DNA of 64,000 nucleotides from Amphibacillus xylanus NBRC 15112 (GCF_000307165.1 NC_018704.1:310001-374000); one strand, 5' to 3'; shown: positions 7,946 to 17,545, counted from the first letter of the stretch. Made by a program: numbers and translations. The notes: a model not told the origin generated them from the sequence alone.

Positions 7946-8911
7946 TTAAATTGTTTGATTTGCTTCTGCTTCGAGCGCTTTAAGACGTGCTTCAACCTCT
8001 GCATCGGTTAAGTTATGCTCCTCAATATAGCGGTTATTTGGATGAGTACGACATTCATGCGTACAGCCACCTAAATATTTGGCTTCATTTTCCTCAGAGC
8101 ATAGAATTTGCTTATTACAGAATGGATTACCACAGTTAATGTATCTTTCACACGGTGTCCCGTCAAAGTAATCTCTTCCAACGATGACGTGCTCAACTTG
8201 GTTGATTGGCACGCTAATTCGTTCATCAAAGACATACATTTTTCCATCCCATAGTTGACCTTTTACTTCTGGATGCTTTGCGTATGTGGCAATGCCACCG
8301 TGAAGCTGGTGAACATCTTCAAAACCTTTCTCCACTAACCAGCCGGAGAATTTTTCGCAACGAATACCACCGGTACAGTAAGTTAAAATTCGCTTACCTT
8401 CAAATTGATCTTTGTTTGCTTCAATCCAGGCGGGTAATTCTCGGAAGTTTTTAATTTCTGGCTTAACCGCACCACGAAAATGCCCGAGTTCATACTCATA
8501 ATCATTCCGTGCATCAATCACGACGGTATTGTCGTCTTGCATCGCTTGATAAAACTCGTCTGGCTCTAAGTAGTTTCCAGTCACTTCAAGTGGATTTACA
8601 TCTTCTTCACCTAATCTTAATGTGACGAGTTCTGGACGTGGCTTAACCTTTAATTTTTTGAACGCATGTCCGTCGGTTTCGTCAATTTTAAATGGCATAC
8701 TACTAAAGCGTGGGTCTGCGTGCATTTTGTCCATATACACTTGAGTTGCTTCAACTGTTCCTGATACGGTCCCATTAATACCTTCTTCAGCGACTAAAAT
8801 ACGTCCCTTTAGTCCAAGTTCTTCGCAAAATGCTTTGTGTTCTTGAGCAAATTGCTCAGGGTCTTCCATTTTCACATACTGGTAATACAATAAAACTTGA
8901 TATTTTTCCAT
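7946..8911 (-). CDS. trhO: tRNA uridine(34) hydroxylase TrhO (rhodanese family)
   Basis: TrhO (YceA/YbfQ family) hydroxylates uridine 34 of certain tRNAs to 5-hydroxyuridine, with oxygen as donor. The 321-residue protein has an N-terminal acylphosphatase-like domain (1-95). The rhodanese domain (about 115-215) carries the active-site loop [16 protein letters not shown] Cys-rich C-terminal segment contains [18 protein letters not shown] and GGCTHECR, typical of the family and probably metal-binding. Length and domain order match. It is monocistronic on the minus strand and ends in a strong hairpin. Confidence 0.9.
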   Translation of the reverse strand: MEKYQVLLYYQYVKMEDPEQFAQEHKAFCEELGLKGRILVAEEGINGTVSGTVEATQVYMDKMHADPRFSSMPFKIDETDGHAFKKLKVKPRPELVTLRLGEEDVNPLEVTGNYLEPDEFYQAMQDDNTVVIDARNDYEYELGHFRGAVKPEIKNFRELPAWIEANKDQFEGKRILTYCTGGIRCEKFSGWLVEKGFEDVHQLHGGIATYAKHPEVKGQLWDGKMYVFDERISVPINQVEHVIVGRDYFDGTPCERYINCGNPFCNKQILCSEENEAKYLGGCTHECRTHPNNRYIEEHNLTDAEVEARLKALEAEANQTI

Positions 8912-9100
8912 TTTTAATAACCACCCATTTGTCGTATTTGCAAGATACGGTTTTAGGTGTGAACTATAGTCTCTTGCAAGAATTAATTATAAATTGTCAC
9001 AACGACTATTTCAACCTTTTGGTTTAGAAAGTAGAAATTTACCATACTTGCATTTTCAATCTAGACTCGATAAGATGCTTAAAAAGGATGTGATCAAGAA

Positions 9101-9415
9101 GTGAATCTCAGTGAACGAGAACAATATATTATTGACCGTTACCAAGCCGGTGAGGCTGAAATGATATTAGTATTTGTCCAGTGGTGTCACAATCATAAAT
9201 TAGATCCACTAGTGGTTTATCGTGAAGCTTATCCAAATCAAGCATTACCAACTAAATTAATAGAAATAAATCAAGAGTTAATCGAGTCGAACGAGAATGT
9301 TCAAATTGAAACATCGCTATTATTAGAAATCTTACAAGTATATGGAAATGATGATTTAGCTTTTATCGTAGCTAATTATGCTGAAAAATTGATTGATAAA
9401 ACGAAGAAAGGCTGA
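9101..9415 (+). CDS. Conserved small protein, unknown function
   Basis: This is a 104-residue acidic protein that I do not assign to a named family. It starts MNLSEREQYIIDRYQ, is predicted almost entirely helical, and has no signal or membrane segment. The start is GTG; AAAGGA lies 13 bases upstream, further than usual, so the start is uncertain. It ends 6 bases before elaA, so the two are likely cotranscribed. Proteins of this size and style occur in Bacillaceae genomes without known role. Confidence 0.7.
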   Translation: MNLSEREQYIIDRYQAGEAEMILVFVQWCHNHKLDPLVVYREAYPNQALPTKLIEINQELIESNENVQIETSLLLEILQVYGNDDLAFIVANYAEKLIDKTKKG

Positions 9416-9421
9416 AATAAT

Positions 9422-9862
9422 ATGTGGCAGTTGAAGAAATTTAACCAATTAGAGCTAGAGGACCTTTATCAAATTTTAAAAAATAGAGTAGATATCTTTG
9501 TGGTTGAGCAAAAGTGTGCCTATCCTGAAATTGATGGGATTGATCCAGATTGCTATCATTTGTTTAAAAAAGATGGAAATGAAATTGTTGCTTATGCTAG
9601 ATTAGTACCTAATGGCGTTCTATATAACTATCCGGCAATTGGCCGAATTATTGTGAATCAAAATTATCGGAAATCTGGTTATGGACGTGAGCTAATCAAG
9701 CAAGCAATTAAGATTATTACTGAAGACTGGCAGGAACCAGAAATAAAACTCCATGGTCAAACTTATTTACGTGAATTTTATCAATCATTTGGTTTTAAGG
9801 AAATTTCAGAGCCATATTTAGAAGATGGCATTCCGCACGTTGATATGCTGTATAAAAAATAG
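9422..9862 (+). CDS. elaA: GNAT acetyltransferase, ElaA family
   Basis: The 146-residue protein is a single GNAT domain. IFVVEQKCAYPEIDGIDPDC (about 25-44) is the ElaA signature. The acetyl-CoA loop appears at YRKSGYGRELI (about 82-92), after the beta-strand IGRIIVNQN. ElaA proteins are cytoplasmic N-acetyltransferases of uncertain substrate. It is the second gene after a small unknown protein gene; its stop lies inside the hairpin that terminates htrA from the other strand. Confidence 0.85.
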   Translation: MWQLKKFNQLELEDLYQILKNRVDIFVVEQKCAYPEIDGIDPDCYHLFKKDGNEIVAYARLVPNGVLYNYPAIGRIIVNQNYRKSGYGRELIKQAIKIITEDWQEPEIKLHGQTYLREFYQSFGFKEISEPYLEDGIPHVDMLYKK

Positions 9863-9886
9863 CCCCCTTGGCACAAAAAGGGGGCT
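9854..9886 (-). terminator. Terminator facing the htrA transcript
   Basis: AGCCCCCTT (9861-9869) pairs with AAGGGGGCT (9878-9886). Only the minus-strand reading is followed by a T-run (ATTTTTTAT), so it mainly ends the htrA message about 90 bases past its stop. It overlaps the elaA stop codon. Confidence 0.7.
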
Positions 9887-9974
9887 CACAATAGTACTGA
9901 TTTGAGATATATTAAGGGTCGTAAAGAGCGTTATTATTGTTTAAATCATAAAAGGTCTTCAATTAACATGAATT

Positions 9975-11261
9975 TTATTCAGCTTTTAAGACTAATTCCG
10001 TTGTTTGTAACTCTCCGTCACGATAAAACTTGATCGTAACTGAATCACCAATTTTTGTTTCTCGATATAAGTATTGTCTTAGATCGAGCATATTTTCGAT
10101 AAGTTGATCATCTATCTCAATAACGACATCATAAACTTTGAGACCGGCATGATCTGCTGATGATCCAGGATGGACCTCTGCAATCACGATACCATCAGTC
10201 ACTTCTCTTGGATCAAGCTTTAATGTTTTCGTAATGTGTTGTGGAGGTACTTGAGAGAAGTTAATTGCGCTAATGCCCATAAATGGACGAATCACAGCAC
10301 CATTTTCCTCAAGTTGTTCAATGATCGGAAGTGCTTCATCAATTGGAATCGCAAATCCAATCCCTTCAATTGCGTGTGAAGCAATTTTCATTGAGTTAAT
10401 ACCAATTACTTGTCCTGCAGAGTTAATTAATGCACCACCACTATTACCTGGGTTAATCGCTGCATCAGTTTGAATGACATCGATATTCCAGTCTGGAACA
10501 CCATCTTTGTTAATATCAATTTCAATCGAGCGATCGAGTCCGCTAATGATTCCTTTAGTAACAGTTCCAGCAAATTCTGTCCCTAGCGGATTTCCGATTG
10601 CTATTGCAGGCTCACCTACAATTAGTTCTGAAGAGTTACCAAATTCAGCAACTGTATCAACATACTGAGCATCGATTGATAATACTGCTAAGTCAGTTAA
10701 TTCGTCTTCTCCTAATAATTGTGCGTCAACGTGTTCGCCATCTGATAAGATGACTTCGATTTGATTGGCGCCGTCAATTACATGTTGATTAGTTACAATA
10801 TATGCACGATCGCCTTCAATTTTATAGATCACACCTGATCCAGTACCGGCATCTACACTATCTGACCATAGACTAAATGATTGAAGATTTGACACACCAA
10901 CAACTGCACCTGCTACATCACTAAGGAGCTCTGTTGGCACGCCATCCCCATGTCCAGAAGTTTGAATAATTGGAGCTCTTCTAACTTCCGTTTGTACAGT
11001 ATTATTTACTGGGATAATTTGTTCTATTGGGATCACTCCAGTATATAGCAGTAAAAAGCCAATGACTGCGACGGTTAATCCACCAATAATTCCACTAAAC
11101 CAAACCTTCCAAATTTCTAACCGTGGTTTAGCCTTTTCTTGACGAACATTTAAATGATCATTTACAGGTAAATCAGTTACGATAGACTGAGGACTTGAAT
11201 AATTCTCATTATTGATCGTTTGATTTTCATCATGTTGTTCATTCGAGTTGAAATTGTCCAT
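9975..11261 (-). CDS. htrA: Membrane-anchored HtrA-type serine protease
   Basis: HtrA proteases degrade misfolded proteins at the membrane-wall interface. The 428-residue protein has a soluble N-terminus, one transmembrane anchor (about 56-79), a trypsin-like domain and a C-terminal PDZ domain (about 335-425). The catalytic triad is visible as TNQHVID, DLAVLS and GNSGGALIN. I start at ATG 11261, eight bases after AAAGGAG, not at an upstream TTG. It is divergent from cssRS, the arrangement of htrB-cssRS in B. subtilis, where CssRS induces the protease under secretion stress. Whether it is orthologous to HtrA, HtrB or YyxA is not decided. Confidence 0.92.
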   Translation of the reverse strand: MDNFNSNEQHDENQTINNENYSSPQSIVTDLPVNDHLNVRQEKAKPRLEIWKVWFSGIIGGLTVAVIGFLLLYTGVIPIEQIIPVNNTVQTEVRRAPIIQTSGHGDGVPTELLSDVAGAVVGVSNLQSFSLWSDSVDAGTGSGVIYKIEGDRAYIVTNQHVIDGANQIEVILSDGEHVDAQLLGEDELTDLAVLSIDAQYVDTVAEFGNSSELIVGEPAIAIGNPLGTEFAGTVTKGIISGLDRSIEIDINKDGVPDWNIDVIQTDAAINPGNSGGALINSAGQVIGINSMKIASHAIEGIGFAIPIDEALPIIEQLEENGAVIRPFMGISAINFSQVPPQHITKTLKLDPREVTDGIVIAEVHPGSSADHAGLKVYDVVIEIDDQLIENMLDLRQYLYRETKIGDSVTIKFYRDGELQTTELVLKAE

Positions 11262-11382
11262 CACAATGGCTCCTTTCAAGATATTTTTAATTTGTTCACA
11301 GTTTTATTATACTTATTAGTATAACGAGATTATTTGGCAATCATTCGGTATAATTGTGAAAAAAGTATGGAAATCGTGTGAT

Positions 11383-11391
11383 TGTGATAAT
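11383..11391 (+). promoter_or_regulatory. Possible extended -10 promoter of cssRS
   Basis: TGTGATAAT forms an extended -10 element (TG-N-GATAAT) 43 bases before the cssR start. No consensus -35 is seen at the proper distance. The intergenic region is shared with divergent htrA and probably carries the CssR operator, which I cannot delimit. Confidence 0.35.
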
Positions 11392-11433
11392 ATTCTATAT
11401 ATAAAAATACAACCATCGAAGGAGGCCATAAAA

Positions 11434-12132
11434 TTGTCCCAACACATTTTCATTGTAGAAGATGATCCAAATATAAGAAATATTGTTTCTGCATATTTTA
11501 AAAAGGAACAATTCACATTAACTATGGTTGATAATGCGGAAGAAGCATGGGAATTATCTCGAAGTGGGCAACCAGATATGTGGATTCTCGATATTATGTT
11601 ACCGGGAATGGACGGCTATGAACTATGTAAAAAAATAAGACAAGAAAGTGACGTACCTATAATAATCATTTCTGCAAAAGATGAAGAAGTAGATAAAATC
11701 TTAGGATTAGAATTGGGTAGCGATGATTATTTAACTAAACCATTTAGTCCTAGAGAATTAGTTGCTCGGGTCAAACGGTTATTTAAGCGTGTCGAACTTT
11801 ACCAAAGTCATAAAAATGAACAAAAGAACCAACAATTCAGTTCAGGTGGATTAATTGTTGAATTAACGAATCGACGCGTCTTTTGGCATGATGAAGAAAT
11901 TGAGGTGACGGCAAAAGAATTCGAGCTCTTAAAAAGCCTGATTCAAAATCAAAATCGTGCTTTCTCTAGAGAAGAATTACTCACACTTATTTGGGGTGAG
12001 GATTATTTCGGTAGTGATCGTGCCGTTGATGATTTAGTTAAACGTCTGCGCAAGAAAATTGACGGCTTACCAATTGAAACGGTCTGGGGTTATGGCTATC
12101 GTTTTCGAAATGATGATGGGGATCATCAATGA
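11434..12132 (+). CDS. cssR: Response regulator CssR (OmpR family)
   Basis: The 232-residue protein has a receiver domain (3-118) with VEDDPN, phospho-acceptor Asp in WILDIMLPGMDGYE (about residue 52), and the conserved Lys in YLTKPFSPRE. A winged-helix domain follows (about 135-228) with SREELLTLIWG and DDLVKRLRKKI ending in VWGYGYRF. WILDIMLP and VDDLVKRLRKK resemble B. subtilis CssR. The start is TTG, eight bases after AAGGAGG; upstream in-frame codons lack a ribosome site. Its stop overlaps the kinase start by 4 bases. Divergent htrA supports a secretion-stress role. Confidence 0.8.
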   Translation: MSQHIFIVEDDPNIRNIVSAYFKKEQFTLTMVDNAEEAWELSRSGQPDMWILDIMLPGMDGYELCKKIRQESDVPIIIISAKDEEVDKILGLELGSDDYLTKPFSPRELVARVKRLFKRVELYQSHKNEQKNQQFSSGGLIVELTNRRVFWHDEEIEVTAKEFELLKSLIQNQNRAFSREELLTLIWGEDYFGSDRAVDDLVKRLRKKIDGLPIETVWGYGYRFRNDDGDHQ

Positions 12133-13448
12133 GACTACAGACACAGCTGACGCTAGCTTTTACAACTTTACTTGTCATTACAATGACGATCGTATCAATC
12201 ACTATCCACTCACTACTATTAAATGTACTCATTAGAAATGAAAAGGCACAATTACAGGACAAGGGAGAAATTCTGTCACAATTTTTATTTAGTGAAGTCA
12301 TGCCGAGTAATTTTTCACATTGGCTCAGTGATGAAGAATTATACTTATTTGTCTATGATCGGGCATTAGATCGTGTCGTGTTGTATTCGAGCTCACTAGA
12401 TATAAATGTTATACACGACTGGGTGAATCGGTATGATTTAACGAGACCAGATCAACCGCTTTGGTATGACGGTGAAAAGCAATATGTTGTCTCAACGATA
12501 TCAGTTTACCCGAGTTTATTAGATCAGGAGCTTGTTCTCATCACCCCGTTAGATGATATTCAAGAGGTTCAGCAAATATTTTTTAACCGGTTAATGATTG
12601 TCTTCTTAATCGGTATATTGGTCATTATTGTGCTTACTCACTATCTAACACATCGCTTAGTCACACCTCTTACACAGTTAAAATATCAGCTTAAACGAAT
12701 TGAAAACCGTCAATTTGACGACATTATACGTATTAAAGCAACGGGAGAGATTAAGGAAGTGGAGAAAAGTGTTATTGATATGGCCAATGAATTACAACGC
12801 TATATGAAGACACAGCAGCAATTTTTCCAAAATGCTAGCCATGAGTTGAAAACTCCGATGATGACGATCCAAGGTTATGCTGAAGGTATTAAAGATGGTA
12901 TCTTTGAAGGAGAAGATGCAGAGCGAGGGCTTGAAATCATCGTTGCCGAAATTAAACGATTGAAAAAGATAATCAGTGAAATGATACTATTAGCAAAGTT
13001 AGATAGTAAGGAAACTGTTTATCATGAAGGTAATATTTATGTTAGTGAATTAGTGCAATCAACGATGGATCGCACGTTCCCAATCGCAAGAGAACGAGGT
13101 ATTTCGGTGAAATATCAAGTTACTGATGATGCGGTTTTACGTGTTGATCAGGAAAAAATGCTTCAAGCGATGTTAAACATTGTAACAAACGCTATCCGCC
13201 ATGCGCGAGAACAAGTGGTTATTGACGTTGTTCGTAGTAATCAACGATTAGAGATAATGATTGATGACGATGGCAAAGGTATTGATCATACAATTATGCC
13301 ACACTTATTTGATCGTTTTATTAAAGGAAAAGACGGCGAAACAGGTCTTGGTTTAGCTATCTCACGTGCTATTATAGAACGATCAAATGGAACGATCCGA
13401 GTAGAGGATTCACCATTAGGTGGCGCGCGGTTTGTAATTACTTTTTAA
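12129..13448 (+). CDS. cssS: Sensor histidine kinase CssS
   Basis: The 439-residue membrane kinase has TM1 at about 10-30, an extracellular sensor loop of some 120 residues, TM2 at about 155-175, a HAMP segment, and a dimerisation domain with the phospho-His in NASHELKTPMMTIQGYAEGI (about 236-255). The ATPase domain shows the N box NIVTNAIRHA, DDDGKGID and TGLGLAISRAII. CssS senses misfolded or overproduced secreted proteins in B. subtilis. It overlaps cssR by ATGA. The pairing with htrA is the main basis for the specific name; the kinase class itself is certain. Confidence 0.8.
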   Translation: MRLQTQLTLAFTTLLVITMTIVSITIHSLLLNVLIRNEKAQLQDKGEILSQFLFSEVMPSNFSHWLSDEELYLFVYDRALDRVVLYSSSLDINVIHDWVNRYDLTRPDQPLWYDGEKQYVVSTISVYPSLLDQELVLITPLDDIQEVQQIFFNRLMIVFLIGILVIIVLTHYLTHRLVTPLTQLKYQLKRIENRQFDDIIRIKATGEIKEVEKSVIDMANELQRYMKTQQQFFQNASHELKTPMMTIQGYAEGIKDGIFEGEDAERGLEIIVAEIKRLKKIISEMILLAKLDSKETVYHEGNIYVSELVQSTMDRTFPIARERGISVKYQVTDDAVLRVDQEKMLQAMLNIVTNAIRHAREQVVIDVVRSNQRLEIMIDDDGKGIDHTIMPHLFDRFIKGKDGETGLGLAISRAIIERSNGTIRVEDSPLGGARFVITF

Positions 13449-13483
13449 TTTTTCACAAAAAAACTATCCTTAAACAGATGTGG

Positions 13484-13511
13484 TGTGCTATAATGACCCA
13501 GTTATATAGCA
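13484..13511 (+). promoter_or_regulatory. typA promoter inside a small inverted repeat
   Basis: TGCTATAAT is an extended -10 (TATAAT at 13489-13494). It sits in an 8-bp perfect inverted repeat, GTGCTATA (13484-13491) and TATAGCAC (13504-13511). This is 36 bases before typA. An operator role is possible but unsupported. Confidence 0.45.
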
Positions 13512-13546
13512 CGTAGGCTAGCAAGAAAGAGGAGAGGTATAGAAGT

Positions 13547-15367
13547 ATGTCATTAAGAGAAGATATTCGTAATATTGCTATCATTGCTCACGTTGACCAT
13601 GGTAAAACGACTTTAGTTGATCAGTTGCTTAAAGATTCAGGAACCTTTGCAGATCATGAACAAACAGAGGATCGCATGATGGATTCCGGTGATATTGAAC
13701 GTGAACGAGGCATTACAATCTTAGCAAAGAATACAGCAATTAAATATAAAGATAAAAGAATCAATATATTAGATACACCAGGACACGCCGATTTTGGTGG
13801 AGAGGTTGAACGGATTCTTAAGATGGTTGACGGTGTTTTACTTGTTGTTGATGCATATGAAGGATGTATGCCACAAACTCGATTTGTATTGAAAAAAGCA
13901 TTAGAACAAAAATTAACACCCATCGTTATTTTAAATAAAGTTGATCGACCTAATGCGCGACCTGATTTTGTCGTCGATCAAGTTTTAGATTTATTTATTG
14001 AACTAGGTGCTGATGATGAGCAGTTAGAATTTCCTGTCTTATATGCATCTGCGTTGAATGGTACATCTGGTGAATCACCTGAAGAACAACATAATTCAAT
14101 GGATGTTGTGTTTGATACGATTATTAGTCATATCCCAGCACCAATTGATAATAAAGATGAGCCACTACAATTACAGATTACATTACTCGATTACAATGAA
14201 TTTCTAGGCCGAATTGGGATTGGTCGGATTGCGCGTGGAACGATTAAGGTTGGCCAACAAGTTACCCTATCAAAAGATAACGGTGAAACGAAACAATTCC
14301 GTGTCACAAAGTTATTTGGCTTTTTAGGATTGAAGCGGATTGAAATCAATGAGGCATATGCTGGAGACATTGTTGCATTATCAGGACTGGAGGATATTAA
14401 CGTTGGTGAAACGATTTGTCCAGTTGGTCATGTAGAGCCTTTACCGATGCTGCACATTGATGAACCAACATTGCAAATGACATTTGTCGTTAATAATAGC
14501 CCGTTTGCCGGTAAAGAAGGCAAACACATTACGTCAAGAAAAATTAAAGAACGCTTAATGACGCAATTAGAAACAGATGTTAGTTTACGGGTTGACCCGA
14601 CTGATTCTCCAGATGCATTTATCGTCTCTGGTCGAGGTGAATTACACCTTTCTATTCTTGTAGAGAATATGCGAAGAGAAGGCTATGAACTTCAATTGTC
14701 TAAGCCAGAAGTTATCATTAAAGAAATTGATGGCGTAAAATATGAACCGATGGAACGCGTTCAAATTGATGTGCCTGAAGAATTCACAGGTACAATTATT
14801 GAAACTTTAGGTTCTCGTAAGGCAGAAATGCTTGATATGCAAAACCAAGGTAATGGACAAGTCCGTTTGGAATTTAGAATTCCTTCAAGAGGACTAATTG
14901 GTTACTCAACAGAATTTATGACTCAGACACGCGGATATGGGATTATTAATCATACTTTTGATGAGTACGCACCATATACACCAGGTCAAGTTGGTGGACG
15001 TCGTCAAGGTGTTCTTGTTGCTTTGGAAAATGGTAAAGCTTCAACTTATGGTATTATGAACTTGGAAGACCGTGGGACAATTTTCGTTGAACCAGGTACA
15101 GAAGTATATGCTGGGATGATTGTTGGTGAGCATAATCGTGAGAATGATTTAACTGTAAATATCACGAAGGAAAAGCACTTAACAAATATCCGTTCAGCTA
15201 ACAAAGATCAGACAGCTACAATCCGTAAGACGCGTAGTATGTCATTAGAGGAAGCTATTCAGTATTTAAATGATGATGAATATTGTGAGGTTACACCTAA
15301 ATCGATTCGTTTACGTAAGAAAATTTTAAATAAGAGCGAAAGAGAAAAGGCAGCACGAAAGAAATAG
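13547..15367 (+). CDS. typA: Ribosome-associated GTPase TypA/BipA
   Basis: BipA is a translational GTPase that helps 50S assembly and growth under stress. The 606-residue protein has the G1 motif AHVDHGKTTL (about 14-23), RERGITI, DTPGHADFGGE (G3) and NKVD (G4). EF-G-like domains II, III and V follow, then the BipA-specific C-terminal domain with FMTQTRGYGIINHTF and NIRSANKD. Length is typical (about 610). AGGAGAGG precedes ATG. It is monocistronic with its own promoter and terminator. Confidence 0.96.
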   Translation: MSLREDIRNIAIIAHVDHGKTTLVDQLLKDSGTFADHEQTEDRMMDSGDIERERGITILAKNTAIKYKDKRINILDTPGHADFGGEVERILKMVDGVLLVVDAYEGCMPQTRFVLKKALEQKLTPIVILNKVDRPNARPDFVVDQVLDLFIELGADDEQLEFPVLYASALNGTSGESPEEQHNSMDVVFDTIISHIPAPIDNKDEPLQLQITLLDYNEFLGRIGIGRIARGTIKVGQQVTLSKDNGETKQFRVTKLFGFLGLKRIEINEAYAGDIVALSGLEDINVGETICPVGHVEPLPMLHIDEPTLQMTFVVNNSPFAGKEGKHITSRKIKERLMTQLETDVSLRVDPTDSPDAFIVSGRGELHLSILVENMRREGYELQLSKPEVIIKEIDGVKYEPMERVQIDVPEEFTGTIIETLGSRKAEMLDMQNQGNGQVRLEFRIPSRGLIGYSTEFMTQTRGYGIINHTFDEYAPYTPGQVGGRRQGVLVALENGKASTYGIMNLEDRGTIFVEPGTEVYAGMIVGEHNRENDLTVNITKEKHLTNIRSANKDQTATIRKTRSMSLEEAIQYLNDDEYCEVTPKSIRLRKKILNKSEREKAARKK

Positions 15368-15384
15368 TAGCCTATCTATAAATT

Positions 15385-15467
15385 AGCAATGAAAAAGTAT
15401 CGATGAGTTACCGCCTGTCTTCTTGACAGGGTGGCAGTTCAAATTACTTTTTCATTGCTATTTTTTT
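15385..15467 (+). terminator. Large terminator after typA
   Basis: AGCAATGAAAAAGTA pairs with TACTTTTTCATTGCT. The loop carries a second hairpin (CCTGTC/GACAGG). Seven T follow. Confidence 0.8.
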
Positions 15468-15493
15468 ATTTATAAAGCAGTCAATTCTATCTG

Positions 15494-15540
15494 TTTACAT
15501 AACAACATACAATTTACATAATTGAAACAATTTCTTTACG
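15494..15540 (+). promoter_or_regulatory. PhoP-box-like repeats upstream of pstS
   Basis: TTTACA at 15494 and 15513, GAAACA at 15524 and TTTACG at 15535 resemble the TT(A/T/C)ACA repeats bound by B. subtilis PhoP. The last three follow an 11-base period. They lie 92-138 bases before pstS, as expected for phosphate-starvation control. Binding is inferred. Confidence 0.5.
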
Positions 15541-15631
15541 ATTACTTTATAGTTAGTTAACACTAGCTTAAAACTCGTTCTCTATACTGATGAATGTAAC
15601 CAATATTAAATCAGTGAGAGGGGACTTTACA

Positions 15632-16510
15632 ATGAATAAAATAAAACGAGTGATCTTATTTTTAGTAGTTAGTTTATTTGCAACAGCCTTATTAGTAGGA
15701 TGTGCAGAAAATGATACCGACAATGGAGATAATTTAGATAAAGAAGCTTCAGCACAAACAGATGATTCAGGGGCAGAATTGTCGGGTACTATTACTATGG
15801 CTGGTTCAACGTCAGTTCAACCATTATCTGAAGAGCTAGCAGCAGTTTTTATGGACAAGTACCCAGATGTTAGATTAGAAGTATCTGGCGGAGGATCCGG
15901 ATCAGGTATTACTGCAGCTCAAGGAAATACAGCAGACTTTGGTGCTGTGTCACGTGAAATCCGAGAAGATGAAACAGGTATTAATACTTATACAATTGCG
16001 ATTGATGGAATTGCTATTATTGTACATCCAGACAATGCCATTAGTGATATAGCATTAGAAGATGTTCAAAAAATCTTTTCAGGTGAAATTACAAATTGGT
16101 CAGAAGTTGGCGGAGCAGATGAAGCAATTGTTATTGTAAGCCGTGAAGAAGGGTCAGGAACTAGAGGAGCATTTGATGATATTGTTTTAGGTGATGCTGC
16201 ATTAGTAGATACAGCGCTAATCCAAAACTCAAGTGGTGCAGTTAGAGAATCAGTATCTTCAGAGCCAAATGCAATCGGGTATGTTTCAACAGGAAGTTTA
16301 ACTGACAACGTTAAAGCTTTAGCGGTAGATGGCATTGAGCCAACTGTTGAGGATATTGTTAGTGGTGCGTACACTGTTGCAAGACCATTTAACTATGTAG
16401 CAAATGAGAATGAGTCTTTATCTGAAGTTGCACAAGCATTTCTTGACTTTGTTTTAAGTGAAGAAGGTCAAAAGGTTGTAGAACAACAAGGATTTGTACC
16501 TGTTAAATAA
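15632..16510 (+). CDS. pstS: Phosphate ABC transporter, substrate-binding lipoprotein PstS
   Basis: PstS captures phosphate outside the membrane and hands it to PstCA. The 292-residue protein has a lipoprotein signal with lipobox LLVGC near residue 25 and an acidic linker. The phosphate-binding loops are visible as MAGSTSVQPLSEELA, GGGSGSGITA and SREEGSGTRGAFD. I start at ATG 15632 after GAGAGGGGA; an upstream in-frame ATG at 15590 would spoil the signal peptide. It is the first gene of pstSCAB and is separated from pstC by a strong hairpin. Confidence 0.94.
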   Translation: MNKIKRVILFLVVSLFATALLVGCAENDTDNGDNLDKEASAQTDDSGAELSGTITMAGSTSVQPLSEELAAVFMDKYPDVRLEVSGGGSGSGITAAQGNTADFGAVSREIREDETGINTYTIAIDGIAIIVHPDNAISDIALEDVQKIFSGEITNWSEVGGADEAIVIVSREEGSGTRGAFDDIVLGDAALVDTALIQNSSGAVRESVSSEPNAIGYVSTGSLTDNVKALAVDGIEPTVEDIVSGAYTVARPFNYVANENESLSEVAQAFLDFVLSEEGQKVVEQQGFVPVK

Positions 16511-16552
16511 AACAGATAGACAGTTATAAAATGTAAGCAATAGAGATAGAAA

Positions 16553-16583
16553 AGAACGGGGTAGCGATATTCTGCCCTGTTCT
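16553..16583 (+). terminator. Hairpin between pstS and pstC
   Basis: A 12-bp stem (16553-16564 with 16572-16583, two G-U pairs) has a 7-base loop but no T-run. It is more likely a message-stabilising or partial-attenuation structure than a full terminator. It would allow more PstS than membrane subunits. Confidence 0.5.
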
Positions 16584-16630
16584 TACCTGTTTAAAAATAG
16601 TGTTTATTTTGCAATAATGGGGTGAAATTA

Positions 16631-17542
16631 ATGTTTAGTAAGGCTAACAATAATTTAGAAGAGAGAATTGTTAAAGGTATTTTATTTTTATTAGCGCTAA
16701 CTTCAGTTGTCGCTCTAGGATTAATTGGATTTTTTATTTTTAAAGAAGGATTACCTTTTATGCTCGATTATGGTGTGGGTAATTTTATTTTTGGTAAAGA
16801 GTGGGCTCCACTTCAACAGGTTTATGGAATTTTCCCAATGATTATAGGGACCATTTATGTCACGATCTTGGCATTAATTATCGGTGCACCGATTGGAATA
16901 GCTGTTGCTATATTCTTATCAAAAATCGCACCACCAAAAGTTGCACGGGCAATTAAACCAATGATCGAATTAATGGCGGGCATTCCATCAGTTGTATATG
17001 GTCTATTTGGTATGATTGTGATTCGAGGGCTGATAAGGGAATTCGCACGTGGTTCGTTTGGAGAGGTCCTACCTGCAAACTATCAAACAGGATACTCTAT
17101 ATTAGCAGGTAGTATTATTTTGGCAATTATGATTTTACCTACGATTATTACCTTATCAATGGATGCAATTAATTCGGTACCAAGCGAATATTATGAAGCT
17201 TCTGTTGGATTAGGTGCCTCTAAATGGCAAAGTATTTATACAGTAATTGTTCCAGCTGCTAAGTCGGGTATTGTTTCATCAATTATTTTAGGAATGGGTC
17301 GTGCATTAGGAGAAACAATGGCGATCATTATGGTGGCAGGGAATACAGTAGCGATTCCAGAGTTAGGATGGAAGGGAATCTTCTCACCAGTTAGAACTTT
17401 AACAGGAAACGTTGCATTAGAAATGGGTTATGCAGGTCCTGAACACCGTCAAGCACTTTTTGCTACGGGGATTATTTTATTTATCTTTATTATGATTCTG
17501 AATTCAATTACTTTGGCAATCGTGAAGAAGAAGGAGCGTTAA
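16631..17542 (+). CDS. pstC: Phosphate ABC transporter permease PstC
   Basis: PstC is one half of the membrane channel for phosphate import. The 303-residue protein shows six hydrophobic segments and the permease EAA-loop with SVPSEYYEASVGLGASKWQS (about 180-199), which contacts PstB. FIFGKEWAP near 47-55 is usual in PstC. I place the start at ATG 16631, six bases after GGGGTG; an alternative GTG lies 9 bases earlier. Four bases separate it from pstA. Confidence 0.93.
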   Translation: MFSKANNNLEERIVKGILFLLALTSVVALGLIGFFIFKEGLPFMLDYGVGNFIFGKEWAPLQQVYGIFPMIIGTIYVTILALIIGAPIGIAVAIFLSKIAPPKVARAIKPMIELMAGIPSVVYGLFGMIVIRGLIREFARGSFGEVLPANYQTGYSILAGSIILAIMILPTIITLSMDAINSVPSEYYEASVGLGASKWQSIYTVIVPAAKSGIVSSIILGMGRALGETMAIIMVAGNTVAIPELGWKGIFSPVRTLTGNVALEMGYAGPEHRQALFATGIILFIFIMILNSITLAIVKKKER

Positions 17543-17545
17543 ACA

